From: Methanoprimaticola sp047501175
Lineage (GTDB): Archaea; Thermoplasmatota; Thermoplasmata; Methanomassiliicoccales; Methanomethylophilaceae
NCBI RefSeq assembly: GCF_047501175.1
Contig: NZ_JBEQWH010000008.1
Coordinates: 1-64,000 of the forward strand
Direction of reading: 5' to 3'
DNA: 64,000 bases
Of the stretch, positions 18,031 to 26,855 are shown piece by piece (position 1 is the stretch's first letter; every line of letters starts with the position of its first letter). The notes beneath the pieces are model-generated. The model saw only the letters and a program-made list of their open reading frames with translations. It was not told where the DNA came from and did not search any database. The position numbers were made by a program, and so were the translations under genes.

Positions 18031-19005
18031 GTGAGGATCGAAGACATCCCGAGATTCAGGATGGATGTGGCATCGTTCGACAAGGTCGCCGCAATCCACA
18101 GATTGGTCGATCAGACAGGCGGGTATGGGGACGTAGTCAGGTCGGTGTCGAGGGAGGGATCCCTGATAAGGTCCATCAATTCGTCGCTCGCCATCGAAGG
18201 GAACGATCTCGGGTTCCTGACGGTGAGGGATGTTATCGACGGAAAGGATGTGGAAGGGGACTACATAGACATCGTGGAGGTCAAGAATGCCGTTCGGGCC
18301 TATGGGATGATCGCATCAGCGGATCCCTGGTCCATCGATGACCTCCTCTCGATCCACAGCGAGATGATGTTCGGTCTGGTGGAGTATGAAGGGTTCAGGA
18401 AGCATGGCGTCGGTGTATACGAGGGGGCAGATAGGCTCGTCTACAAGGCTCCTGACCCGGAGGATGTGCCTGCAATGGTCGGAAGACTGTTCGAATGGGG
18501 TCACAATTCCGAACTTCCGGCTCCGATAACGGCCGCGATAGTCCATTATTACATCGAGGCGATACATCCATTCGAGGATGGCAACGGTCGCATGGGGCGT
18601 CTTTGGCACACGCTCCTGATGCGCCGTTATGGCAGGATATTCGATCTCATACCGCTCGAGTCCAAGATAAGGTCGCGGCAGTCCGAATATTACGAGGCTC
18701 TGGAAAGATGTCAGGGGAGCGATCCGCAGGACTGTACGGGATTCATCGAGTTCTGTCTGGATGTCACGATCTCGTCATTGGAGGATCTCCTCCATCTGAA
18801 GGATCCGCGCATGGATAGGTTGCTGAAGGCCATGGGGGACGAGCCGATGAGCGCTCTCGACATCATGAGGTCCATGGGACTCTCGGACAGGAATCATTTC
18901 AAGGACATGTATCTCCAACCCGCTGTGGGATACGGGTTCGTAGCCATGACCGAGGCCGATAAACCCAGCAGTCCGAATCAGAAGTATCGGAAGACCATCA
19001 CTTGA
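18031..19005 (+). CDS. Fic-family protein (class II, with inhibitory N-terminal motif)
   Basis: A 324-residue Fic protein, predicted to transfer AMP (or another nucleotide part) to target hydroxyls. The active-site motif HPFEDGNGRMGR (about residues 179-190) is intact. The N-terminal inhibitory motif S-x-x-x-E-G is present as SLAIEG (residues 52-57), which places it in the self-inhibited class II. The C-terminal part looks like a winged helix ending in a basic tail. The start is GTG. No separate antitoxin gene accompanies it, consistent with built-in inhibition. Confidence 0.88.
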   Translation: MRIEDIPRFRMDVASFDKVAAIHRLVDQTGGYGDVVRSVSREGSLIRSINSSLAIEGNDLGFLTVRDVIDGKDVEGDYIDIVEVKNAVRAYGMIASADPWSIDDLLSIHSEMMFGLVEYEGFRKHGVGVYEGADRLVYKAPDPEDVPAMVGRLFEWGHNSELPAPITAAIVHYYIEAIHPFEDGNGRMGRLWHTLLMRRYGRIFDLIPLESKIRSRQSEYYEALERCQGSDPQDCTGFIEFCLDVTISSLEDLLHLKDPRMDRLLKAMGDEPMSALDIMRSMGLSDRNHFKDMYLQPAVGYGFVAMTEADKPSSPNQKYRKTIT

Positions 19006-19045
19006 ATAGCATAACCGTTATCAACTATCCTGTTGATGCTCCGGC

Positions 19046-19969
19046 ATGGCAAAAAGAGACCTTATCTCCGTCTCGGACATGGAAGACGAATGGCCCTCGC
19101 TGGTCGATCTCGCTATAAAGCTCAAGGCAGAGCGCGGGAACCACGGGGACCCTCTCAAGGGAAAGACCCTTGCAATGATATTCGAGAAGCCCAGCACCCG
19201 CACCAGGATATCTTTCGACGTGGCCATCACCGAACTGGGCGGACATGCCCTGTACATCGACGAGTCGAAGATGCAGATGGGCGTCCACAGCGAGACGGTT
19301 GAGGACACCGCCCGCGTGATGAGCAGGTTCGTCCACGGTATCATGTACCGCGCTTTCGACTACAAGATGATGGACAAGTTCGGAGAGTTCGCGACCGTCC
19401 CTGTCATCAGTGGTCTTGACAATCTCGAACACCCCTGTCAGGCGCTCGCCGACATGGTGACGATCAAGGAGAAGCTCGGCGGTTTCCGCGGAAAGAGGCT
19501 CGTGTACCTCGGTGACGGGAACAATGTGGCGAACTCCCTCCTGTATGCATGCGCCATCATGGGGATGGACATCGTCATCTGCTGTCCCGCGGTCCGTATG
19601 CCCAATGCCGAGATCATGTGGAAGGCATCCAACATCGCTCAGAAGAACGGGTCCAAGGTCATCGTGTCCCATGAGCCCAAGGATGCATGCATCGACGCCG
19701 ATGTCCTGTACACCGACACGTGGGTCTCCATGGGCGACAGCACACCCGTTGAGGAGGCGATCAAGCTCTTCCAGGAGTATCAGATAAACGATGACCTCCT
19801 GAAGATCGCAAAGCCGACATGCATCGTCATGCACTGCCTCCCCGCACACAGGGGACAGGAGATCACCCCCGAGGTCATCGACGGACCCCAGAGCGTCATC
19901 TTCGATCAGGCGGAGAACAGGCTTCATGCCCAGAAGGCTGTGCTCTATACGCTGATGAAGGATCAGTGA
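19046..19969 (+). CDS. argF: ornithine carbamoyltransferase
   Basis: A 307-residue enzyme that makes citrulline from ornithine and carbamoyl phosphate in arginine synthesis. The carbamoyl-phosphate site EKPSTRTRIS is near residue 50. The HPCQALADM motif is near residue 131, and the catalytic HCLPAHRG near residue 263. Length is typical. It stands alone and is followed by a hairpin. Confidence 0.96.
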   Translation: MAKRDLISVSDMEDEWPSLVDLAIKLKAERGNHGDPLKGKTLAMIFEKPSTRTRISFDVAITELGGHALYIDESKMQMGVHSETVEDTARVMSRFVHGIMYRAFDYKMMDKFGEFATVPVISGLDNLEHPCQALADMVTIKEKLGGFRGKRLVYLGDGNNVANSLLYACAIMGMDIVICCPAVRMPNAEIMWKASNIAQKNGSKVIVSHEPKDACIDADVLYTDTWVSMGDSTPVEEAIKLFQEYQINDDLLKIAKPTCIVMHCLPAHRGQEITPEVIDGPQSVIFDQAENRLHAQKAVLYTLMKDQ

Positions 19970-19978
19970 AACCTTTTT

Positions 19979-19994
19979 CGGCGGGAGACCGCCG
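19979..19994 (+). terminator. hairpin after argF
   Basis: CGGCGG and CCGCCG pair around GAGA; a T5 run lies just before the stem (19974-19978). It probably ends the argF transcript. Confidence 0.45.
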
Positions 19995-20098
19995 ATCATC
20001 CAATCATTCTCACCCAATGCAAGGGCAATCTTTGTTGAATCTTGATACAAGAAGTGTCCCGCCCCGAAGGACGGGTAAGTGGTTTCGCTGATCTGAAA

Positions 20099-21136
20099 TC
20101 AGGCCAGGCTCTTGACTGCAGCAACGAGAGCCTCGTAGTTCTCGTCGGGAGTCGCGACAGCGATTCCGCAGCCAGAGGAGATGACACCGAATCCGGCCTT
20201 GGCGGAGCGGATAGCTGCTTCCTTGACCTCGGCAGGGGTTCCCTGGAACAGGGGCCTGACGGATCCGACGTTTCCGACCAGGACGGTCTTTCCGCCGACC
20301 TTGGCGAATGCGTCCTCGGGGGTGACCTTCTCCTCAACGGAGCATCCGGTGACACCGGTGGCGGCCATCTGGTCGAGGATAGGCAGGGTGTCTCCGCAGA
20401 TGTGGAGGACGGTGTACTTGTCTGCCTTGGGCTTGAGTGCGGTCTTGACGTGCTTTCCAGCAGCTCCCTCGAACATGTCGGGTGCGAGCATGTCGGTGGA
20501 TCCGGAAGGCTCGGAGCACTGAACGATGTCTGCTCCAGCGTCCATCAGGGCGTGGGTGTACGCGGTGACGTAGGGGTTGACTGCCTCGACCCACTTGTCG
20601 ACCTCTTCGGGAGCCATCATCATTCCGAAGACGAGGTTCTCGGTGTTGACGAGGTTTCCGGTCAGGGTGAAGGGTCCGGTGTTTCCAGCGACGACGCAGT
20701 AGTTCTCGCCGTGGGACTTGGCCATGATGCCCATGGCCTCGATTGCGACGGCAACCCTTCCGGTCTTGAGGAAGTCCTCGACGGGCATGATAGATGCGGG
20801 GTCGTCGTACTCTCCCATCATGGGGTCGAACTTGAAGGGGTGCTCCTTGATCATAGGGGCGGCATCCTTCTTGTCAACGGCGACGCGGGCACCCATGGTG
20901 TCAGCCTCAGCGGTAAGGCAGAAAGGAGCCCTGACGCACTCGGTTCCGAAGACATCTGCCTGGGCGGTTCCGAGTTTTGCCATCAGGTTGGCATCCTTGT
21001 GGGCCTCGGGCCATGCGGCTCCGACCTTGTCCATCTGTCCAAGGGTGGCTGCCTGGGTGAAAATGGCCACGGGGGGCCTGTCCAGGGATTCCTGTTTCAT
21101 AGCTGCGAGTACTCTCTCTCTAGGAGTCATAGTCAT
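20099..21136 (-). CDS. methylcobamide:CoM methyltransferase (MtbA/MtaA type)
   Basis: A 345-residue UroD-fold zinc enzyme that moves a methyl group from a methylated corrinoid protein to coenzyme M. The zinc ligands His245 and Cys247 (HICGDT) and Cys323 (SSGCG) match the H-x-C...C pattern of MtaA/MtbA. The start was chosen at the ATG at 21136, with AGGAG about eight bases upstream; the frame is open for 27 further codons with no homology-like sequence. Sequence alone does not separate the methanol (MtaA) and methylamine (MtbA) forms. The codons are strongly biased, suggesting high expression. A promoter with CTCATAAAGAG followed by TTGGATG lies about 80 bases upstream. Confidence 0.9.
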   Translation of the reverse strand: MTMTPRERVLAAMKQESLDRPPVAIFTQAATLGQMDKVGAAWPEAHKDANLMAKLGTAQADVFGTECVRAPFCLTAEADTMGARVAVDKKDAAPMIKEHPFKFDPMMGEYDDPASIMPVEDFLKTGRVAVAIEAMGIMAKSHGENYCVVAGNTGPFTLTGNLVNTENLVFGMMMAPEEVDKWVEAVNPYVTAYTHALMDAGADIVQCSEPSGSTDMLAPDMFEGAAGKHVKTALKPKADKYTVLHICGDTLPILDQMAATGVTGCSVEEKVTPEDAFAKVGGKTVLVGNVGSVRPLFQGTPAEVKEAAIRSAKAGFGVISSGCGIAVATPDENYEALVAAVKSLA

Positions 21137-21214
21137 GATAAGTTCTCCTGTTAGCCGATATCTCCTATTCATTCTTAAAGGAAGCGGCACAAAAATGATG
21201 GTCGCATCCGACAA

Positions 21215-21233
21215 CATCCAATCTCTTTATGAG
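21215..21233 (-). promoter_or_regulatory. promoter of the CoM methyltransferase with TTGGATG box
   Basis: On the reverse strand a TATA-like CATAAAGAG (about 21225-21233) is followed directly by TTGGATG (21221-21215). The same seven bases recur in several other intergenic regions of the window. Confidence 0.4.
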
Positions 21234-21282
21234 CCAGTGTGGAAATGGTATGTTGGAGGAATCCTCCAATTGTGATATCGTG

Positions 21283-22005
21283 TCAGACCCTCACATCGGA
21301 GAGGCTCCGGAGGGTACCGAGGTCCATGATGCCCATGTCCGTGACCCCGTATATCTCCGCGTCGGCATATTCGCAGGAGCGGAGTGCCGGGGCCATGACG
21401 CAGCTGTCGTCGAGCACGAGGTCGTTCCCGGACGAGAACGGGCTGAACGGAGGGATGACGATGACACCTTCCTTCGCGGCATGTACGAAGCATTGGATCT
21501 TCATGCCGCCGCCCACGGAACCGGGGATCCTGACGGACGGATGCTCATGGCCGATTATCACGGGTCTGTGCCCTGTGTCCTCGTGGCCGTGCTCCATCCT
21601 GTATCCCATGACATCGATGTGGTCCACGGCGAGGATGCCGAGGTCCGAGATTATGTTCTGTATGTAGTTGTCGTGGTTCCCCTTGACCACCACGACCTGG
21701 GCCGCCTCCGCGATCAGATTTATGATCTCGCGGACCTGCGCGCTCTCCTCCCTCCCGGCACGCCGGAAGTCATGCTTCACATCCCCCAGGAGGACGACCC
21801 TCTCCGGCTCGTACAGGCTCAGGATGTCGTTCAGAGCATCGCGTATCGATCCGGTGTTGATCCGCGGGAGATAGAGCCCGTCCTGTTCCAGGGCGCGTTC
21901 GTAGCCCAGGTGGAGATCGCCGATGACGAGCGTCGGACCCTCGTCGAGGATCAGGCACTTGTCGTTGGTGATGCGAACCCCGGGACGGATCTCCAGCGAC
22001 CTCAT
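21283..22005 (-). CDS. metallophosphoesterase
   Basis: A 240-residue calcineurin-like phosphoesterase. The metal-binding motifs are all present: GDLHLG (residues 29-34), GDVKHD (about 74-79), KGNHDN (about 109-114) and GHEHP (about 151-155). It is of the archaeal YkuE/SbcD-like short class (often found beside helicase or ligase genes). The substrate is unknown. It is probably transcribed alone. Confidence 0.85.
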   Translation of the reverse strand: MRSLEIRPGVRITNDKCLILDEGPTLVIGDLHLGYERALEQDGLYLPRINTGSIRDALNDILSLYEPERVVLLGDVKHDFRRAGREESAQVREIINLIAEAAQVVVVKGNHDNYIQNIISDLGILAVDHIDVMGYRMEHGHEDTGHRPVIIGHEHPSVRIPGSVGGGMKIQCFVHAAKEGVIVIPPFSPFSSGNDLVLDDSCVMAPALRSCEYADAEIYGVTDMGIMDLGTLRSLSDVRV

Positions 22006-22061
22006 GGTGAGGGGGCAGAGCGCCCGGGCGTATAAGGGTTAGGTCATCGCTCGGCAGCGGT

Positions 22062-22202
22062 TCATCCCAGGGTTTTGGCCATCTTGGGGTCTTTGGAGGG
22101 TATTGCGGTCTCGATGGGCTGACCGCAAGTCGGACACATTGAGAACGGGTACAGCGATGGGATGTCCTTCCCGCAGAATGCGCAACTCATGAACTGTCGC
22201 AT
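22062..22202 (-). CDS. small zinc-ribbon protein
   Basis: A short frame encoding about 46 residues with CAFCGKD...CPTCGQP, a single zinc ribbon, from the ATG at 22202. The open frame extends 17 codons further upstream to 22253. A TTTAAGG element just upstream could be a promoter. No family is recognised; the paired Cys motifs make it more likely real than chance. Confidence 0.45.
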   Translation of the reverse strand: MRQFMSCAFCGKDIPSLYPFSMCPTCGQPIETAIPSKDPKMAKTLG

Positions 22203-22313
22203 GCCTTCCGTCGCCTTAAAGGGGTCCGTAGGTACAGGCATGGGCGGTAACAACAGCCTGTGGTTGTTGGATGGATGAGTCGCTTGGACTGGCTCTTTTC
22301 AGAATCCAAAATA

Positions 22314-24851
22314 TTACATATCCTTTCCAGGAGATGGTATGCCCATCTTGGAGAGGTACGATCCCGTGAGGCTGTCCTTGCAGCCGGCGATCTCGTCCGG
22401 CGTCCCAGATGCGACTATAGTTCCCCCGTCCGTGCCTCCGCCCGGGCCCATGTCCACCACGTAGTCGCAGTTGGCTATCATGTCCAGGTCGTGCTCTATC
22501 ACGATGACCGTGGCCCCCGAGTCCACGAGCCTTCCGAACACCCCCACCAGCACCCTGACGTCCAGGGGATGGAGGCCTATCGTCGGTTCGTCGAACACGA
22601 ACAGGGTGTCCTTCTGCGACCTTCCCATCTCGGAGGCGAGCTTCAGCCTCTGGGCCTCCCCGCCCGACAGGGAGGGCGTGGCCTCTCCGAGAGCGAGGTA
22701 TCCCAGCCCTAGGTCGGACAGTGTCCTCAGCCTGTCGTGCGCCTTGGTCCCCCTCAGGACATCTGCGGCATCGTCCACGGTCATCCCCATGAGGTCGGAT
22801 ATGGACACCGGCCTTCCGCATGGCGGGTCGATGGTGAACGAGCGGGCCGCATCCGAGTACCTCACGCCACGGCAGTCCGGGCACACGATCTCCACGTCCG
22901 GCAGGAACTGCACGTCCATCGTGATGTTCCCGGTACCATCGCATCCGGGGCATCTCAGGGACCCGGTGTTGTACGAGAAGTCGCTCGCCTTCAATCCGGC
23001 GGCCTTGGACCTCTCGGAGGATCCGAACATCCTCCTGAGGTCGTCCAGGACGCCGCAGTACGTCGCTACGGTGGAACGGACGTTGGATCCTATGGGGGTG
23101 GAATCGATCATCTGCACCCGGGATATGCCGGGGCATTCGATGGACAGGACATGGGGAGGGAGGTCAGTTCCCGACCCCTCGGCGGAGACGGCGGGCACCA
23201 GGCTCTCGAGGACCAGGGTGGTCTTCCCGGAGCCGGACACACCTGTGACGGCTATGAGCCTGTTGATGGGCAGGGACAGGTCCAGCGGACGGACCGTGTG
23301 CAGACCGGCCGTCCTCATCCTCATGGTCCCTTCGGCGAACATGTCGTCCCTTCCCGCCCTGTCGCGGATCACGGGCGTGTCATCGCCGGACAGGAACGGC
23401 CCGATCATCGAACTCGGGTCGCTTCCGACGTGTTCCACGGACCCCTGGGATATCAGACGGCCCCCGTCCGTCCCGGCCCCGGGACCCATCTCGATGATGT
23501 GGTCGCACGCCTTGAGCACGTGCACGTCGTGATCGACGACCACGACGGTGTTCCCGCCATCCTTCAGGTCGCGGATCACTCCCAGAAGACCTTCCACATT
23601 GGACGGGTGGAGGCCTATCGAGGGTTCGTCGAGGATGTACATCGCGCCTGTGAGGCGGCTCCTGACCGAACGGGCCAGCTGCACCCTCTGCCTCTCCCCG
23701 GTGGACAGCGTGGATCCCGCCCTGTCCAGCGACAGGTAGCCCAGGCCGAGCTGCAGGAGCCTCCCGGACGTGCGGGAGAACTCCGACACTATGGACTCAG
23801 CCATCTCCCTCATGTCATCGGGCATCCCATCGGGTATGCCGGACACCCGCGTGCAGAGGTCGGACAGCGGCAGGGCGCACATCTCCGGCAGGGTCATTCC
23901 ATCAAGTGTCACGGAGCATGCGGCCTTGTTGATCCTGCGCCCCTCGCAGTCCGGACAGGTCATGGCGGTCAGGAACCTGTCTATCTTCTCCAGGGACTTC
24001 TCGGAGGTGGCCTTGCGCAGCCCCTCCTCCACCGCCCGGCGGGCGTTGCGATATGTGGCGTTCAGTTCGAAGAGCTTCCCGTTGGCGGTGGCTATGGGCG
24101 TGATTCTCTGCACCTCCGGGCCATTGAACACTATCTCCCGCTCCCCGTCGGTGAGGTCCCTGAACGGGATGTCCACGCGGACGCCAAGCTCCCCGGCCAC
24201 GGCGTACATCCATTGGATCCCTGTCTGGTTCCAGGAGGTCACGGCCCCGTCCCTCAATGTCACGGACTCGTCCGGGACGAGTCTCCGGTCGTCTATCTCG
24301 CGGACCGTTCCAGTCCCGCCGCATCTGGCACATGCCCCGCCGCTGTTGAAGGAGAAGTCTTCCGCACCCATCCCGGGGAACTCTGCGCCACACGTCCGAC
24401 AGACGATGTCCCTGCCCATGGCCACGCTGGGGCCGGGCGGTACGGGATGCCCGTTCGGACAGGTGTACGTCCCGAGCCTGGAGAACATCAGTCTGAGGAC
24501 GTTCATCAGCTCCGACATGGTCCCGAACGTGCTGCGTATCCCCGGGACTGCGGGACGCTGGTGCAGGGCGATGGCCGCTGGGACGTTCGCCATGGAGTCC
24601 ACCGACGCCTCGGAGGCCTGGGATATGCGCCTGCGGGTGTACGCGGACAGGGCTTCCAGATATCTCCTGGATCCCTCGGAGTAGAGGACCCCCAACGCGA
24701 GGGACGACTTCCCCGATCCGGACACCCCGGCGATGCCGACGAGCCTCCCGAGAGGGACGTCCACGTCCACATCGCGGAGGTTGTGGACCCTCGCTCCGCG
24801 TACGGCGATGCATCTCCTGTCGGAACCCTCGTTCATGTCCTGTGATGTCAT
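22314..24851 (-). CDS. UvrA-like ABC ATPase (class II, no UvrB-binding domain)
   Basis: An 845-residue UvrA homologue with both ABC cassettes: Walker A GVSGSGKSS near residue 38 and GVSGSGKTT in the second half, and signature motifs LSTGERQR and LSGGEAQR. Zinc-binding CxxC pairs are present (CRTCG, CARCGGTG, CPGCDGTG and CPDCRG). It is about 100 residues shorter than E. coli UvrA. The region after MNVLRLMFSRLG runs straight into the zinc finger, so the UvrB-interaction domain seems to be missing. Such class II UvrA proteins are linked to DNA-ligand tolerance rather than classical repair. uvrB and uvrC are not in the window. Confidence 0.88.
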   Translation of the reverse strand: MTSQDMNEGSDRRCIAVRGARVHNLRDVDVDVPLGRLVGIAGVSGSGKSSLALGVLYSEGSRRYLEALSAYTRRRISQASEASVDSMANVPAAIALHQRPAVPGIRSTFGTMSELMNVLRLMFSRLGTYTCPNGHPVPPGPSVAMGRDIVCRTCGAEFPGMGAEDFSFNSGGACARCGGTGTVREIDDRRLVPDESVTLRDGAVTSWNQTGIQWMYAVAGELGVRVDIPFRDLTDGEREIVFNGPEVQRITPIATANGKLFELNATYRNARRAVEEGLRKATSEKSLEKIDRFLTAMTCPDCEGRRINKAACSVTLDGMTLPEMCALPLSDLCTRVSGIPDGMPDDMREMAESIVSEFSRTSGRLLQLGLGYLSLDRAGSTLSTGERQRVQLARSVRSRLTGAMYILDEPSIGLHPSNVEGLLGVIRDLKDGGNTVVVVDHDVHVLKACDHIIEMGPGAGTDGGRLISQGSVEHVGSDPSSMIGPFLSGDDTPVIRDRAGRDDMFAEGTMRMRTAGLHTVRPLDLSLPINRLIAVTGVSGSGKTTLVLESLVPAVSAEGSGTDLPPHVLSIECPGISRVQMIDSTPIGSNVRSTVATYCGVLDDLRRMFGSSERSKAAGLKASDFSYNTGSLRCPGCDGTGNITMDVQFLPDVEIVCPDCRGVRYSDAARSFTIDPPCGRPVSISDLMGMTVDDAADVLRGTKAHDRLRTLSDLGLGYLALGEATPSLSGGEAQRLKLASEMGRSQKDTLFVFDEPTIGLHPLDVRVLVGVFGRLVDSGATVIVIEHDLDMIANCDYVVDMGPGGGTDGGTIVASGTPDEIAGCKDSLTGSYLSKMGIPSPGKDM

Positions 24852-25008
24852 CGGGGGTATGAACCTGTTTGCAATGGGTGCCGGGATGCAGACGCCGCCG
24901 ATGGATGATACGGCAGTCCGTGACGGTTATCTGACCACATTTAAATGTGCATGGGATGATTTCATGTCCAAGGCCGGACCGGACAGGTCGGACCATGGAG
25001 GAGATTGG

Positions 25009-25302
25009 ATGGAATACGACGAATACATAGTGGACCTGAACGCGGACTGCAAATGCGGTTGTCGCGACCTTCACAGGTTCCACAACATCTACCATTTCCC
25101 GAACGACCTCGGAGCTTCGGTCATAGCGAACCCCAAGCAGGAGGGGTTCGCGGATGCGGGATACAGGGTGATGATCATCAGGTTCGACGATGCGGAGACG
25201 TACAGTCCCGAGACGCCAGAGGGATATGACGGCTACGTGATAGAATCCGACAGCTGGGACGATGTCGTGAGGATATTGGACGACCTCAGGTCCAGGAACT
25301 GA
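25009..25302 (+). CDS. small acidic protein with Cys-rich N-terminus
   Basis: A 97-residue protein starting MEYDEYIVDL with a CKCGC cluster near residue 16, and an Asp/Glu-rich remainder. The start was chosen at ATG 25009, preceded by GGAGGAG. A TATA-like CATTTAAATG at about 24938-24950 lies upstream. The frame is open much further upstream but there it overlaps the divergent uvrA start. No family is recognised. Confidence 0.68.
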   Translation: MEYDEYIVDLNADCKCGCRDLHRFHNIYHFPNDLGASVIANPKQEGFADAGYRVMIIRFDDAETYSPETPEGYDGYVIESDSWDDVVRILDDLRSRN

Positions 25303-25320
25303 GGCCCATGGGATTTGGGC

Positions 25321-25350
25321 GGGAGGGGCGCGACGCCCCTCCCGGTTTTA
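25321..25350. terminator. bidirectional terminator hairpin
   Basis: GGGAGGGGCG pairs with CGCCCCTCCC (25321-25343), followed by GGTTTTATC. It separates the small acidic protein gene from the convergent His-rich protein gene, whose stop codon is at 25351. Confidence 0.65.
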
Positions 25351-25923
25351 TCAGCTCTTCTCGTGGTGGGCGATGCTCTTCTCGGTATCGTAGAAGTCTG
25401 CGCGTATCGTGTAGGGGATGCTCCACTTGGACGCGATCCCGGGCAGGGTCTCGAGAACGCACTCGCGGATCACATCGTCCCATATCCCGTGGACGATCAC
25501 GTGCATGACGGCCAGGCACTCCGTGAGGCTGTCCTCGGGGATGTGGTCCTGGATGTTCGTCGGGATGGACGGGTCCACCATGCTGAACATGATGGTGTCG
25601 TTGCCCTTCTTGACGAACCCCTTGATGTGTCCGATGAGGTCGGCACCGTGTCTGAAGCAGTCCTCGGTGGCCTGTCTCATCATCTCGTCCATGAAGCCGA
25701 CGAGCCTCTCCTTCGGTATGCCCGCGGGGTCGGAGACGTCGAGCTCGATGGCGTATTTGCCGAGCTCGTCTACCGCCCTGTGGATCTCCAGGTGCAGCTT
25801 GCTTCCCTCTTCCACGGGGTTGTTGTCGTCGTGCGGCATCCTTCCGTCGAGGCCATCACGGTCATGGTCGACTTCGGTGAAGTCGTAGTCGTGCTCGACA
25901 TGATCGTCATGATCCCCGCTCAT
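25351..25923 (-). CDS. His/Asp-rich N-terminus protein, partner of CobW GTPase
   Basis: A 190-residue protein. Its first 33 residues are packed with His and Asp (His at 5, 8, 11, 20 and 31), suggesting metal binding. The remaining body is mixed alpha/beta without recognised motifs. The start was chosen at ATG 25923, two bases after the stop of the CobW-like gene and with AAGGGGG upstream. The immediate coupling to a CobW GTPase suggests a metal-delivery function; the metal (cobalt, zinc or nickel) is not determinable. Confidence 0.68.
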   Translation of the reverse strand: MSGDHDDHVEHDYDFTEVDHDRDGLDGRMPHDDNNPVEEGSKLHLEIHRAVDELGKYAIELDVSDPAGIPKERLVGFMDEMMRQATEDCFRHGADLIGHIKGFVKKGNDTIMFSMVDPSIPTNIQDHIPEDSLTECLAVMHVIVHGIWDDVIRECVLETLPGIASKWSIPYTIRADFYDTEKSIAHHEKS

Positions 25924-25924
25924 G

Positions 25925-26602
25925 TCATTGTCCCCCTTGGTTGTTGTATTCCAGCTCCAGCCTCTTCGCTTCCATGGAGTCGTCGTATCTCGCGGATGTC
26001 CCGTTCTCAATCTGGTCCACGGCGTAGTCTATCCCTTCGCCGGTGACCGCGGACATCCTCTTGATCTCGGCGGTGGGGTTCATCTCCCTGATGGCGACCT
26101 CGGACTTCGATATCTGCTCGGCCGTGGCGGCATCGACCTTGTTGATGAAGCAGATGTCAGCCTCCCTGATCTGCGTCTCCACGAGCCTCTTGACGGCCTT
26201 GAGCATCAGGTCGATACGGGTGGAGTCCACCAGCGTTATGACCGGGGCATGCTCGATATGGACGACGGTCTTCGCCTCCGAGTACTCCGCGGCCCTCTTC
26301 AGGCCCAGGGGGATGGCGACTCCGGACGGTTCGACGATGATTATGTCCGGGTCGAAGGTATCGTGCAACTTGGCGAGTGTCTCCGCGAATGATCCCGCGA
26401 TCTGACAGCAGATGCATCCGCCCGAGATCTCCTTCGCTTTGAGTCCATGCGCCTCGATGAACCTGGCATCCACGCTGATGTCCCCCACGTCGTTGACGAC
26501 GATGGCGATCTTGTGGCCACGGGCGGTGAGGCCATCGACGATCTTCATCAATGCGGTGGTTTTCCCGCTTCCGAGGAACCCGGCTATCTGTGCTATCTTC
26601 AT
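25925..26602 (-). CDS. CobW/HypB-class GTPase (metal chaperone)
   Basis: A 225-residue G3E GTPase. Walker A is GFLGSGKTT (residues 8-16). The Asn-Asp motif VVNDVGDISVD is near residue 36, the metal-binding GGCICC (Cys63, Cys65, Cys66) follows, and NKVD is near residue 155. The CxCC motif is diagnostic of CobW/ZNG1-type metallochaperones. The C-terminal domain of full-length CobW is absent; the following His-rich gene may replace it. The neighbourhood holds a cobalt chelatase and corrinoid methyltransferase genes, which favours a role in supplying cobalt or the zinc of the UroD-fold enzymes. Confidence 0.88.
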   Translation of the reverse strand: MKIAQIAGFLGSGKTTALMKIVDGLTARGHKIAIVVNDVGDISVDARFIEAHGLKAKEISGGCICCQIAGSFAETLAKLHDTFDPDIIIVEPSGVAIPLGLKRAAEYSEAKTVVHIEHAPVITLVDSTRIDLMLKAVKRLVETQIREADICFINKVDAATAEQISKSEVAIREMNPTAEIKRMSAVTGEGIDYAVDQIENGTSARYDDSMEAKRLELEYNNQGGQ

Positions 26603-26663
26603 TTAGACACCTGAGTGATGAAATCCGCTCCTAGCTATATGAACAATATGCATGTATTGTAGG

Positions 26664-26691
26664 TTGGATATTGGATTGTCCATCCATATCC
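26664..26691. promoter_or_regulatory. imperfect palindrome between cobW-like and DUF6951-like genes
   Basis: GGATAT...ATATCC with an inner TGGA/TCCA forms an imperfect inverted repeat in the 220-base divergent intergenic region. TTGGAT and CATCCAT half-sites similar to those at other promoters of this window are visible. Confidence 0.35.
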
Positions 26692-26855
26692 GTATCTCAT
26701 CCGCCATGATACGGAGGCACATGCTGGATGCGTCGGGGATATATCACCGGTCCATGTCTGGAGGCGATGTTTCTCCATAGTCTACATATATTAATCAATC
26801 GTTTGATTCATCCAATAGCCGTCCGGTGTCACATCGCACGGAGTGGAGGAAGGCA

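Noticed and set aside
22737..24845. 702-residue forward open frame across the UvrA-like gene
   Set aside because: Antisense to a gene with complete ABC motifs; no motif of its own.
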